This document shows positions 1 to 10,600 of a stretch of DNA of 64,000 nucleotides, piece after piece. The stretch comes from Tranzscheliella williamsii (taxonomy: Eukaryota; Basidiomycota; Ustilaginomycetes; Ustilaginales; Ustilaginaceae). Made by a program: the position numbers and the translations under genes. Position 1 is the stretch's first letter, and each line of letters starts with the position of its first letter. Location of the stretch: contig JALBYF010000026.1 in NCBI GenBank assembly GCA_023212725.1, positions 62,001 through 126,000 of the forward strand, in the 5' to 3' direction. The notes under the pieces are model-generated. The model worked only from the letters and a program-made list of their open reading frames with translations, had not been told where the DNA came from and did no database searches.

Positions 1-257
1 ACCCGCACCCCCCGTCCCAACCCCACCCCAGCCCCCACCACCAAGTAAGCACATCCCCCCAACCCTCCCCGCGCTGTAGATGCTGACGTGCAAAACACAG
101 GGTGATCTGCAGGATCCACCTCTCCGGCGGTGTGCACGCCAGCTCGACGTTCCAGCTCGAGACCCGCCGCGGCGCGACCCACCAGCGCACCGACCAGCTG
201 CTGCGCCGGATCGAGGCGCTGGTGGCGCGCGCCTTCCCGCCTGCGCCGCGCAGCTAG
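1..257 (+). CDS. 3' end of an unidentified protein-coding gene (partial, cut by window edge)
   Basis: Bases 1-44 and 101-257 join across a consensus intron (GTAAGC at 45, ACACAG ending at 100) into one frame ending at TAG 255-257. The split codon AAG is completed across the junction. The readable C-terminus is Pro/Thr-rich (TRTPRPNPTP), then a segment containing IHLSGGVHASSTFQLETRRG and a short helix-like stretch TDQLLRRIEALVARAF. I do not recognise the family. The exon call rests on the splice consensus and phase agreement. The gene starts outside the window and is convergent with the zinc-finger gene, with about 110 bp between the stop codons. Confidence 0.55.
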
Positions 258-365
258 TACGCAATCGAATCTGTGGTGCGCACGTGCGTGCCATACTGGT
301 ACAGGGGCTGTTCGCGTGCAAGTATAGAGGTACAGTGGGGCCGTGAGGAAGGGGAGCGCGGGGGG

Positions 366-3300
366 CTATGTGTTGGGGGAGAGGCTGGCGAGCGGGGCGC
401 GGGCGCGGGCGGCGCGGGCGGCGCGGGCGGTGCGCGGCAGCTTGCGCAGCGCAGTGGGCCGCGAGGGCGTGTCGAGCGCGGCGAGGTCCATGTTCTCGTC
501 GTCGTCGCTGAACGAGTCATCGCTGCGCGGCAGGCCGTCGGGGCGCTTGTGGTGGACGTCGTCGAAAATGTCGCCCTCGCCGCGCGGCGCGCTGGGGCCA
601 AAGGTCAGCTTGCGCTTCGAGCCGGCACTGCTCGACCGCGCGCCCAGCGTGCCCGTGCGCGCCAGCGACGAGCCCATCCCGCCGCCGGCGTTCGGCTGCG
701 AAGCAGCCTTGTAGATCGACGGAGAGTCGCCCGCCTCGGAAAACGGCGCCGAGATCCCCTTGTAGGCTGAGCGCCGCACCGAGTCCGGCCAGAAGGCCAT
801 TCCGCCCGCCACCTTGGCCGAAGAGAGCGGCGTGAAGCCGCCGAGGCCTGACAGTGCGCCCAGTCCGCTTCCCAGCGAAGACGGCAAGGGCGTCCCCGAT
901 CCGCCGCCGGCCAAGCCAGCTACGCTCGGCGTCAAGCCAAGCGAAGAGGCATAGAAGCCCGAGGCGTACGAGGAGGAGCGGGAGATCGAGTGCGGAGCGA
1001 GGCCGAGCGACTCGGTCAGATTCAAGTGCTGCGGAGAACTGAACTGGTCGTCGGCTGCATGCCTGGACGGCGAAGGCCGGATCATCTGGCCGGCCGCGTT
1101 GGCACCGGCAGCGGCTCCGTAACCTGTCCGGCGGAGAGCCGAATAGCCGAGCGCGGATGTAGAGGGCTTGGAGAAGGGAGTGGACATGGCAGCGGCTCCG
1201 GCGACAGAAGCGGCCTTCTTGCTGGCCGAGGCAAGGAGCGGGGGCAGAGAGTCGAGCTTGATCCTCTCGCCCGTCGCCTCTGGCTCGTCCTGGGCCGTTT
1301 CGCGGACAGCGCTGTCGCCGGTGGATGGCTTGACGGGCGTGCTGACAAGCGGAGGCAGTTTTGGCCCCATGGCCAGGCCCGACATGGACGAGGAAGACAA
1401 GCTCTTGGCCATGGTGATGTTGGCAAATGCCAGATGGGTGGGCGAGGCGACAGGCGATTCTTGTCCGCCATAACTGAGCTTCCTGCGTCCCTCGTACGGA
1501 GAGATCTTGTGTTTGTCCAGGCTGAACGGATTCTCTGCCGTTCTGCTGAGCGGTTTCGGCGTGGACAGGGACAGCGTCGACGGGTAGCTGGACGCTGCGG
1601 ATCGGACAGCTGCCGAGCCCGAAGCTAGGGTCTGCGATACGGGCGAAGGGCTCGTGCTCTCGCCCATCTCGGTGATTGTGTCCGTTTGTGAGAGTGCAGC
1701 AAGAGCGGCGTGTTCGGACCCCTGTCGGGCGACGCCAGCACGGCCATACGACCGGTTGCGGCTGGGCGTCGAGCTCCACGGCCCGTCCTCCATTTCGTCG
1801 TCGTGTTGGCTGCTCTTGGAGGCACGGCGATGGCCAGCGTCTCTGCTGTCCGAGGGAGAGTTGCTGTTCGAGCGTAGGGCCAAGAGCTGGATGGCAGCGT
1901 CTCGTGTGTCGGTCTTCTGAGCGGGACCCTTGGCTTTGGCAAGGCCTAGACTGTCCACGCCCTCCACAAGCGGAAGGCCAGGCAGGGTGGCCGAGGTAGG
2001 CGTGCAGATCGAGGTGTTGGCGGTTTCGCTACCAGAGTTGCTTACGCGGCCGCCGAAGCTGTCGTTGAGGAAACTGGCTGAACCTGGCTGCGAGTAATCG
2101 CTGCTGTTGGAGCTGAAGCTGTCGTTGATGCTAGCAGACGCCGCGTTGTGTGGTGGCCGAAGGGAAATATCCACAGGTCCACTTCGGAGGCTCGAGGCGG
2201 GTGGTGACAGAGGGCCGAGCGTCAGACCGTGAGCAGGCCCGGCATGGAAATTGGCTTTGCGCATAGGCGACATCGAGTAGAGGTGACTTGGCGCTGGCAA
2301 CGTCTGAGCTCCGTACGGCCCCGTAGACGGAGGCGTCGGGTAATTGGAATTGTAATGTGGCTGGTGCGGTGTGCCAGTGGCCACGTCGGAGGACTCTTTG
2401 GCGACGGCCTGCCTTTTGCCGGAGCGCTCGGCAATTGCACCTTGGGAGAGGAAGAAGCCAGAGTCGGCGCCTTCCCACTCCTGCTTGATGTTGATAGCGC
2501 GGGACGAGGGAGCCAGCACCTCGGAATGGAAAGACGCTTTGAAAGGAGCGGAGAGGCTCGTATCGGCCTCGTTCGGGTTGCCGAAACCCATCGAGATGTT
2601 GGATATGTCGGCTTCGGCGCCGTCGTCTGCAAAGTCTTCGTCGTCGCTGTCCAGGGTAGGTGTTCCGCTGGTACTCGTTCCGCCGCCCTGGCTGGCCTGC
2701 TTTTCTTGGAGACGTTTCTTGCGCGCCCATCGACGTTTGCTTTCGAGCATGCGGGCACGACGCTCCTCGGCATTTTTGGGACGGTTTGCGTCGCCATCCC
2801 ATCGGGTGCGACGGGGCTGTGCGCTCAAAGGGATGTTGTGCTTGTCCTGAAGATGGCGACGCCAGATGCTGCGAGCGTGTTTGCCTGTGTAGACTTTGTC
2901 GCAGTAGGTGCAGGGGAACGAGCTGGCATCGCTGCCGTTTCTGGCTTGGGCACGCGACATGGCAAGCAGATCGTCAATGTCCTGCTGGGTCATAGGTCCT
3001 GGAGCGCTGCTCGAGGAGCCGGAGCGTGACATGTCATCGGCAGAGAGGCCGTAGGAACCATAGCGCATCATCGGAGCGGTGTTAGCCGACATGATGGCAA
3101 CGTCGGTGGTAAACGAAGGGCCGGCAAAGTCAGGGCCGAACGGGGCGAAAGGGTTCGAGGTGGGATGTGTGTGGTGTGGCGCCGGCTGGTAGCCGTAGGA
3201 AGGATACTGGACTTGCTGCTGCGGTTGTGTGTGAGCCAGCTCAGGGGAAGCGTAGGCAGTGTAGTCGACGTTAGCGCTGCGCGGAGCAGATGGCAGGCGG

Positions 3301-3620
3301 AAGACGCCCTGAGACGAAGATGGATCGTGAGGGGTAGTATAAAAACCGCGGACGCCGTGTTGTTGGAAGGAATGATCAGCTACAAAGTGCTGCGACGGTT
3401 GCTGCTGCTGTTGTTGATGCTGTTGCTGCTGCTGTTGGTAGTGGTGATGCGAAGGCGGCTGTTGCTGAAAGTGTGGCTGAGGCGCGTAGACCTGGGCGTT
3501 GTCGTGATGGATTGGATATCCTGATGGTGGCAAGTAGGGAGGCCCACACTGTGCCGACGGAGGAGCAAGGCCAGCGCCCGAGGTAGAGTGGCGAGCGATC
3601 TGGCAGACTTCAGCCTGCAT
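366..3620 (-). CDS. C2H2 zinc-finger protein, probable transcription regulator
   Basis: Single-exon gene of 1084 aa if translation starts at the ATG at 3620 (MQAEVCQIARH). One C2H2 finger lies near residues 232-258, with the pattern CTYCDKVYTG...RRHLQDKH. A strongly basic stretch (RRARMLESKRRWARKKRLQ) follows it. The rest is low complexity: a His/Gln tract near residues 58-75, then long Ser/Pro/Gly/Ala-rich segments typical of disordered fungal regulators. The frame stays open upstream to another ATG at 4142, but the extra 174 codons are pyrimidine-rich, include a near-perfect 33-bp duplication and look like 5' leader, so I prefer 3620. A nuclear DNA-binding role is inferred from the finger and basic tail; the target genes are unknown. 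Confidence 0.8.
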   Translation of the reverse strand: MQAEVCQIARHSTSGAGLAPPSAQCGPPYLPPSGYPIHHDNAQVYAPQPHFQQQPPSHHHYQQQQQQHQQQQQQPSQHFVADHSFQQHGVRGFYTTPHDPSSSQGVFRLPSAPRSANVDYTAYASPELAHTQPQQQVQYPSYGYQPAPHHTHPTSNPFAPFGPDFAGPSFTTDVAIMSANTAPMMRYGSYGLSADDMSRSGSSSSAPGPMTQQDIDDLLAMSRAQARNGSDASSFPCTYCDKVYTGKHARSIWRRHLQDKHNIPLSAQPRRTRWDGDANRPKNAEERRARMLESKRRWARKKRLQEKQASQGGGTSTSGTPTLDSDDEDFADDGAEADISNISMGFGNPNEADTSLSAPFKASFHSEVLAPSSRAINIKQEWEGADSGFFLSQGAIAERSGKRQAVAKESSDVATGTPHQPHYNSNYPTPPSTGPYGAQTLPAPSHLYSMSPMRKANFHAGPAHGLTLGPLSPPASSLRSGPVDISLRPPHNAASASINDSFSSNSSDYSQPGSASFLNDSFGGRVSNSGSETANTSICTPTSATLPGLPLVEGVDSLGLAKAKGPAQKTDTRDAAIQLLALRSNSNSPSDSRDAGHRRASKSSQHDDEMEDGPWSSTPSRNRSYGRAGVARQGSEHAALAALSQTDTITEMGESTSPSPVSQTLASGSAAVRSAASSYPSTLSLSTPKPLSRTAENPFSLDKHKISPYEGRRKLSYGGQESPVASPTHLAFANITMAKSLSSSSMSGLAMGPKLPPLVSTPVKPSTGDSAVRETAQDEPEATGERIKLDSLPPLLASASKKAASVAGAAAMSTPFSKPSTSALGYSALRRTGYGAAAGANAAGQMIRPSPSRHAADDQFSSPQHLNLTESLGLAPHSISRSSSYASGFYASSLGLTPSVAGLAGGGSGTPLPSSLGSGLGALSGLGGFTPLSSAKVAGGMAFWPDSVRRSAYKGISAPFSEAGDSPSIYKAASQPNAGGGMGSSLARTGTLGARSSSAGSKRKLTFGPSAPRGEGDIFDDVHHKRPDGLPRSDDSFSDDDENMDLAALDTPSRPTALRKLPRTARAARAARARAPLASLSPNT
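3399..3438 (-). repeat. Gln-coding CAG/CAA tract in the zinc-finger gene
   Basis: On the minus strand this run of CAA/CAG codons is broken by one His codon. It encodes the Q-rich block near residues 60-75. Mixed codons make it a slowly slipping repeat. It should be length-polymorphic between strains. Confidence 0.85.
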
Positions 3621-3843
3621 TGCGACAATGGTCGGCAAGCACGTAGCGAAAAGTCGATGGAAGGTGAGATAGCAAGGTCGAGACGAGGAGTACAGTCCCG
3701 GGGTGGATGCAGCGTAGGATGTGCAAGGTAGTCGGGTAGGCAGATAGATAATGAGTGTCAGTATTGGATGAATCGCATAGGTGGAATAAAGAGAAGAGGC
3801 CGAGTAGTGATGGATGGAAGGACAGTGGTGTTTGTGAAAGAGC

Positions 3844-3907
3844 GGTGGCGTGGTGGAAAGGTGGATGTCGCTGAGTGGTGGCGTGGTGGACAAGTAGATG
3901 TCGCTGA
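3844..3907. repeat. Imperfect tandem duplication, about 31 bp at 33-bp spacing
   Basis: Units at 3844-3874 and 3877-3907 share GGTGGCGTGGTGGA and GATGTCGCTGA with three mismatches between. They lie in the presumed 5' leader or proximal promoter of the zinc-finger gene. Confidence 0.8.
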
Positions 3908-4882
3908 GCGGCTGGACTGGGCTGAACTGGTGGAGGGTGGAACGGAAGCAGACGACGGGAGGAAGAGGGAAGGGCCAACAAGGGAAGCTGCGCTTGTGGG
4001 ACAAGAGAGTAGAAGCGGACAGAGGTTCGATGCAAGGGGCTACGAAAGTGGGACGGAGAGGGAGGGTTGATCGAAGTAGCAAGCAAGGCGCGGAGGATGG
4101 CCAACAAGAGGAAAGGAGAAGCGGAGCGAGGGCGGCAGGCATGCGGGCACTTACGGTACGAGGATGTATGCAGGGCGGATCGTGTTGGAGACAAGCTCAG
4201 GATAGGCAGCAGAGCGGTTGAGGCTGATGTCTAGCAAACAGGAGGATGTCGATCGTTGCGCTCGTGTAGCTCGGCAAGGCAGGAGAGGGCTGCTACGAGA
4301 GGCGCGGAGGCGCGGAGGCGCGGCGGCGTCAAGGCGGTGGATGTTTACTCGAATGGAAGCAGCGGCGGGCGGACAGGACGAGCGGAATGCAGGAGTGGCG
4401 GACGAGCTGCGTTGCAGAGAAGAGGCGGAGTGATGACCGGCAAAGATGGCGAAGATGGCACGGCAGAAGACGAGCGTCTACGAGGCCGAGAAGGTCGGGA
4501 AGGGCAGAGCGGTCTCTGCTATGGAGGTGTCGAGTCGGCGGAGGTGTGCATCCAGATGGCACTAGGGAAGGGTTCAGCGAAGAGGAGCGAGGCACAGAGC
4601 AGCAAGGGACAGAGACAGCAAAGGAGAAGCAAGCGACGAGAATGGGAATGTGGCTAGAGGAGGAAGAAGATCGAGCTGCTGAGCGCAAGGAAGAACATGA
4701 CGAGAATGCAGACACAGAGTGCAGTAAGCCGCTGAGCCAGCGTAACAACAAGAGTCATCCCAATGTCAACCCCCTCTTCCACCGCCTTGTCAATCCGCTT
4801 CTCCAACCCCCTCTCAATCGAAACCCCTTCTCAATCGCAATGCCAATCGCAATCCCAATATTGCAATGCCAAACCCAATAAT

Positions 4883-4906
4883 GTGAATGTGAATGTGAAT
4901 GTGAAT
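4883..4906. repeat. (GTGAAT)4 hexamer microsatellite
   Basis: Four perfect GTGAAT units, directly preceded by AAT. They follow a degenerate CAATCGCAATGCC-type repeat at about 4828-4872. Non-coding and intergenic. Confidence 0.9.
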
Positions 4907-5970
4907 CGCAATTCTGAAATGGGTGACGGAAAGGGAGGCGATGCGCGACGAGAGCGCAAGCCGAGGCACGGTATGAATCCAGCAGCTCTTCGCGCCAGAA
5001 TGCGCAATCGCAGCTCGGCGAGTGACCAGTCCCCGATCGCAGCTGCAAGTTTTCGCCTTGCAGTGCCAACGCTCGGCCATGCGCTCGGGCATTCGCTCGG
5101 CCACGGCGGTTTCGACCTGCTTTACCTGCTTGGCTTGCCACGCTTTCCTTCGCTCGACCGGGCTCTACTTGGCTCTGCGATGGCTTGCTGCTGAAATGAT
5201 GCTGGCTTGAATGACGTGCGATTGTCCTTGAGCGTGGATGGATCGCTGACTGGGTTTGGATGGGATAGCAAACGCGCGTTGAATTCGTTGCGTACGAGTT
5301 GGTTGGGCGGCACGTTGGCTGCATCGATGCTGCTTTCGCACGCGCACGACGACGACGAAGCGGCGGCGCGTTGGATGCGCTCGCGGTCAAGCGCGACCTC
5401 TTCCGTGCGACAATCGAGCTACACTATGCCCCGCCAGACACTGTAGCAGATGCCACCGTCGACGGCCACACAGCGACGCAGCGCGGGCGCGTTGGATGTA
5501 TGCGCGGTCGATGGCGGCACGAATGCCTCTTAACGCGTCCCCCACAACCCGAGACGCAACACGCGTTCGACGTCACGTGCCGGTGCCCCGAGAATTTCCA
5601 AAGGACTTGGGACTTTCAGCTTGGCTCCCTCAATCACGACAAAAGCAGTGTTAGGTTACTGAGCACGAACACCATGGAAAAAGAGAGGTACCTTAACCAA
5701 AGCGAGAGGGCAGAAGATGATAGAATGATGCACTCGCCGTGCAAGCTATGTCGATCCACGCACAGCGGCCAATCACAGTGCCACAAGCAGTGTGCAGAAA
5801 CAAGTGTCCATTGCAGGAGGGGAGAAACGGGAGAGGCGGGAGAGACGGTGGTGGGTCAATGCAGGGAGAACAGGTGGGCGGGGGCTGAGCCAGCAACGCC
5901 TGGCGAGCGGTTGTCTGCTTGTGTGCCGGGGCGAGGTCCGGGTGCCGGGGTGCGTGCGCGACGAAGACGC

Positions 5971-6696
5971 TTAGTTGGCGTCGTGGAGCTCCAGCCCGGC
6001 GCCACTGGAGAGGAGGCTGAAGCCGGAAGCTACCGCGACGACCAGGGTCACAATTAAGCCCAGGAAGGCAGGATGCATCGCCTTCAACGAGCCAGCGCCG
6101 CTCTTGCAGGCCGAGCAAACCCAGCCGGCTGATAATGGCGTATAGGGTTGCGGGTAGTAGAGCGCGAATTTCACCGCCGTGTTGGGCGACATCCGCCCCG
6201 CCTCGATGGCCGCACTAGGCCCACGCTCGTCGTAGATCATCAGACGATACGAAGCAGCCAGAAGCGGTGGTAGGTTGGGATTCGCGTCCACGCTGGCCAA
6301 GTAATCGTACGGCGACCATACAACGCTCGTGGCATGGCCTGGAAGGCTGGTCGCAATGTCGATCGTATTCAGATCGTCAGAGCAATACGCCCTTACGGTC
6401 AAGGCCGAGGGATATGCGATCACCGAGGTAAAGTTCCAGCCAAACGTGACAGAGACACCCTGCGCAATCTTGTAATACGATGGATCCGCCGTCTGCACCG
6501 GCTGCGTAATCGTGATCCCACCCGCTGGAGCCGACGAGGGGATCGCCGTGCTGGTGGCAGAAGCACTGCCAGCATTATTTGTTGCCGAAGCGCTCTGCAA
6601 GCCAGGTGTAACCGAAGGCGGATCCGGCGCTCTAACCGCACCCATCAAAACGACCGCCCATAGGCCCACCCAAAAGAGCATCAGGCGACCCGTCAT
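5971..6696 (-). CDS. DUF7137-like secretory-pathway membrane protein
   Basis: Single exon, 241 aa, ATG at 6696. A hydrophobic N-terminal signal or anchor (LMLFWVGLWAVVLMGAV) is followed by a short Ser/Thr/Ala-rich linker. The folded domain has motifs I associate with the fungal DUF7137 family: ITITQP, DPSYYKIAQGVSVTFGWNFTS, a YDERG strand, MSPNTAVKFALYYPQPYTPL and GWVCSAC. A C-terminal hydrophobic helix (FLGLIVTLVVAVASGF) probably anchors it. Three cysteines and one N-F-T sequon suit a lumenal or extracellular domain. The family has no established biochemical role that I can name. Assignment is from memory of the motif pattern. Confidence 0.75.
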   Translation of the reverse strand: MTGRLMLFWVGLWAVVLMGAVRAPDPPSVTPGLQSASATNNAGSASATSTAIPSSAPAGGITITQPVQTADPSYYKIAQGVSVTFGWNFTSVIAYPSALTVRAYCSDDLNTIDIATSLPGHATSVVWSPYDYLASVDANPNLPPLLAASYRLMIYDERGPSAAIEAGRMSPNTAVKFALYYPQPYTPLSAGWVCSACKSGAGSLKAMHPAFLGLIVTLVVAVASGFSLLSSGAGLELHDAN

Positions 6697-7601
6697 GCTC
6701 GCTTATCCCTTCTACACGCGATCCAGGCGCTTGGCCCTTTTTGTGGTTTGGTTGCTACCGTGCTGATGCCGCGCGCCTCTGCAACTGCTGCTCGCTCCTA
6801 GAGAATGGCGCTAAATACGGCGCTGGTGCAGGAAGAGCGCGCAGGCTCGACGCAGACAGCGGAAACAAGCGCCACAGTGCGCAATGTTCAGTGGACCAGA
6901 TCTTGCTTCAATCGCCAGTAGGAAGCCGCCGGTGGCTGCGTCACGAAAGTAGAGGTTGGCAGGAAGTATGCGGTGTCCAGGGCACGGTCTTGCGAGGAGG
7001 AGGAGCGTGGCAGAGGTACTGGCCAACGTCGATGAGAAGCAAAGGGGAGGAGAAAAGATGCGTTTGCAGCTGCTTTGGTCAGCGGAAGGGTTACATGACA
7101 GTTGGCACTGCCAGCCAGACAACCCAAGAGGGGCTTGCTGCGAAATCTCATCGTAACGACTCCGCTAAAAATACTTGACTGAACGCGCTTCTGGCCGCGC
7201 TAACATTATTCAAGTAGCAAGCCAGCTAACCACGTTGTAATACTCAAATAATAGTTCGTCCTCTGTTCGCAAACTGCGGAACTCCTTACACGAGTCGAAT
7301 CCAGCCAAGTCCCGCGAACCCTGAAAGCGCACGATAAGAGACGCCCCACAACCCTGCCCGGCGCTGGCAGACAACAGAGTGAGTGCACTTTCATCATTCA
7401 TCGTGGCCGAGCCCGCCCTGGCCCAGAGGCGGCCACAGACGTGCTCGGCGTTCGTGTAGCGTACGTCGGTCTTGAATACAAAGCGTAACTGGGTCGCGGA
7501 GGAAAAGGAGCAAGCGGGTCCAAGGGATCAGGGTGGTAGGGGAGGCGGCACAATAGCATAGTAGGCTGCCAGTGTATCTATGGAAGGAAAATAAGAGGCG
7601 T
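6697..7601. other. Intergenic spacer: DUF7137-like promoter and tea1 3' flank
   Basis: Lies upstream of the DUF7137-like gene and downstream of the tea1 stop. Both flanking genes are on the minus strand. I see no convincing gene or RNA gene in it. Confidence 0.5.
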
Positions 7602-10600
7602 CTATTCCTTGGCGCTGTAGGCCTCGTTAGTCGATCCGGGCTGGTCGGTGAGTCCGTACGCATCGCCCTCGTCCAGCGTACGGTCGCGCTCCCACTTGTC
7701 CAGCTCCGAGGTGATGCTGCCGTACGCCATCGAGTCGCGCACGCGGTCGTCGCCCGCCTCGTGCGTCGACTCCATACGGCCCAGAAGCAGCTGGAACTTG
7801 TCATCCAGCTCCTGCAGACGCTGCGTCAGACTGGCGTTCTCCCGCTTCAGCTGCTCGTTGCTCGTCTGCGCCGTACTCAATGTCTTGCTCATCGACGAAA
7901 CCGACGCGCCCTCCCCGTCGCCCGCTCGGCTGTCCCCGCTTCTACTCGCTGCGAGCTCCGAGCCGAGCTGCTCATTCAGCTCCAGCGTCTTCTCTACTTC
8001 CCTGCGCGTCTCCTCCAGGCTTGACTCCAAGCGGCGGATCTCGAGTTCCAGCTCCTTCACTCTGGCTGAGCCATTGGCGTTCGAGTCACCGTCGCGCGTC
8101 CTCTCGGATGAGTTTCGCTGTTGCTGCTCCACAAGGATGGCCACTTTGCGTTCCAGCTCGCGGTTCTCAGCAGCGATTTCTTCGCTCTGCTGCGTCACAT
8201 CCGCCAGATGGCTCCGTAGTGCCTCAATGTCTCGAGCCGCCTCTTCGGATCGCGCCGCATCGTCGCCCGCATTGCCGGTGCGCAGATCCACCATCTCGGT
8301 CCGCAACTGAGCGTTTTCCGTCTTGTATTTCGTCAATTCGTCTTTCATTCGTCGAAGCATCTTTTCCGTCCCTTTGACGTACTGCACCGCCGTCTGGTAG
8401 TCGTTCTCCAGCTGCGCCATACGTTCCTTGTAGGAAGCCGTCGTTTCTGCGAGCTCCCGCTCCGCAGCCTCAGCCCGTTGCTCAGCGTCCTCAGCGTTGC
8501 TAGCGTCCCCGCTGCCCCGGCTCGCGTTGAGCGAGACATGATGCTCCAGCTCCCGGGTCAATTCATCGACCCGACTCTCGGAATCCTGCAGTCGGTGCTC
8601 GGCTTCCTGCATCTCGCGCGCGCGTGCGTCGATCTCCTCTTCCAGCTCCTGGATGCGTCGGTCAGCGTAGCCAGACTTGACGCTAAGCTCCTCTTCGTCG
8701 GGTACGCTGACTCCTCGTTCGGCCATAAACTGTTTCAGCAGGCTGGCCTTGAGCTGCGCCCCTTCGATTGCGCGGTTTCGGTCGCGCAATTCCAGGTCTT
8801 TGCCATTGGCGACATCCTTGAGCCGAGCCACTTCCTGCAAGGCCGCCATCAGCTGGGTGCGCATACCGTTCAGCTCCGCTCGAGCAGCAGCATGCTGCTT
8901 CTCCATTGTCATCTGCTTCTCACGCATCTCCTGTAGCGAACTGGCCTGACCATCCGCAATTTGGCGAGCTTCTGAGTGCAGCTGTCGCAGCGACTCGGCC
9001 TCGTCTTCCAGTGCCTGCATCTTGTTTTCGATGTGAGGTGGCAAAGAGTCGTTACCAAGATCTCGGCTGCCACCATGTTCTCGTTGCGCCAAGAGCGCCG
9101 CAAGGCTGCCAGTGGCGGCCATCCGGTGTGCTTCGGCCTCCTGCCTGTGTTGCGACAGCAGTGTCTCCAGCTCGGCTACTCTGGAAGAGTGGGTAAAGGC
9201 TTCGCCGGACTTGGATTCTAGTTGCGCCTTGAGCTCGCCGATCATCGCTTGTTGTTGCTGCAGCATCGCCCTCTGCTCCTCGTGCAATCGTTCGTAGCCG
9301 CTGGCACGCGAGGTGACAGATGCGTGAGCTGCTTGGAGCTGGGTCAGGGCTGCCAGATGAGCTGCCACGTTCGACGTGGCCTCGTCCAGCTGGCCTCTGG
9401 CGTGATCATGGTCGGCTTTGTGACGGCTGGCCATCGAAGAAAGCGTCGCCACCTGCTCTGTGTGCTCGCGAAGAGCACTTTCCGTAGCGTGGCTTCGCTT
9501 TTGCAGCGTCGAAAGCTCGTCGTAGGCCTTCATTTGCGCAGCCTCAGCGGCCATAGCCCGCTTTGCCGTCTCGGAAAGCCTCTCTTCGGCCGAGGTTCGC
9601 AGCTGCTGCTCCAGCTTGGTCTGTTCTCGAAGCGAAGAGAGTTGCCTTTCCAGCTGGGCGCTTTCCCGAAGCGCATCCGAAAGTGACTTTTCCAGCTTAT
9701 TCCCACGTTCGCGTTCGAGACGAGAGACCTCCTCGGCATTGCCAGATTCAATAGCCGACAGCTTAGCCCGATAGTAAGCAGCCTCTTGCAGAGCAGCGGA
9801 GCGGGCACGGTCAGATTCGCCGAGACGATCCCCCTCGCCCTGGGCCTGCTGAGCGATCGTAGCTTTCGCACTTGCCAATTGGGCTTTGAGCGAGACGAGC
9901 GTACGCAGCACGCGGTCCTTGTCGCTTCCCTCTGCACCGGTGTCAATATCATCAAGGCTTAGTCGCTCCGATGCAACGCTCTGAGCATCGGTAAAGCTAC
10001 CGTCAGCCATTTGCAGCTGCTCAGGCTCAACAAAGCCCTTTTTGACAGCCAGAGCAAGCGCAGCCTTATACCAGGCCTCTCGCTTGCGCATCGAATCAAG
10101 CTCTGCAGGCACGTGCTGAGGCGACATGTAGCCGTTTACAACGGGTGGACTGATGGTACGGCCGTAGTGGAAACCGTCTTGAGGTGGCATCGCGGGCGAG
10201 TCCATCTTGCTGACAACACCGTTGATGCTGCGCATAGAATTGACGCCGGTTGGCGAGAGTGCCCCGCCGGCACGCATATTTTCGATCGATCGCTGGCTTC
10301 GTGGGCCTGTGTAGGGTGCAGGCCCATTACCCTGCATTCCGGAGGTCGGAGGTTGTTGCCCAACTTGCTGCTGACTTTGTGGGACAGCAGAGGTCATTGA
10401 CATGGGTTGTGTCGACTGTGGTTGTGATGGCAATCCATTGCGGCCTGTTACATCGCTGTTGCTGGGTACCTGCCCGGTATGATGCGGGAAGTGGGATCCA
10501 CGAGGTGATTCTTGCGGGTCAACTTGCTGCATCTGCGCCTGCATGGAACCAAACGACTGATGTTGTTGCTGTGGTTGTGCTTGAGACAGGGTTTGTGGCT

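Larger units (their letters stand above)
3621..5970. other. Long non-coding stretch upstream of the zinc-finger gene
   Basis: I see no credible gene in these 2.35 kb; open frames are short and lack family character. It should hold the promoter and a long 5' leader of the minus-strand zinc-finger gene, plus the 3' flank of the DUF7137-like gene. Close to the ATG the minus strand is pyrimidine-rich, typical of fungal leaders. Two repeats lie inside (3844-3907 and 4883-4906). Confidence 0.5.

Noticed and set aside
3621..4142. N-terminal extension of the zinc-finger protein from the ATG at 4142
   Set aside because: The 174 extra codons are pyrimidine-rich with a tandem duplication and no domain character; the ATG at 3620 is preferred.
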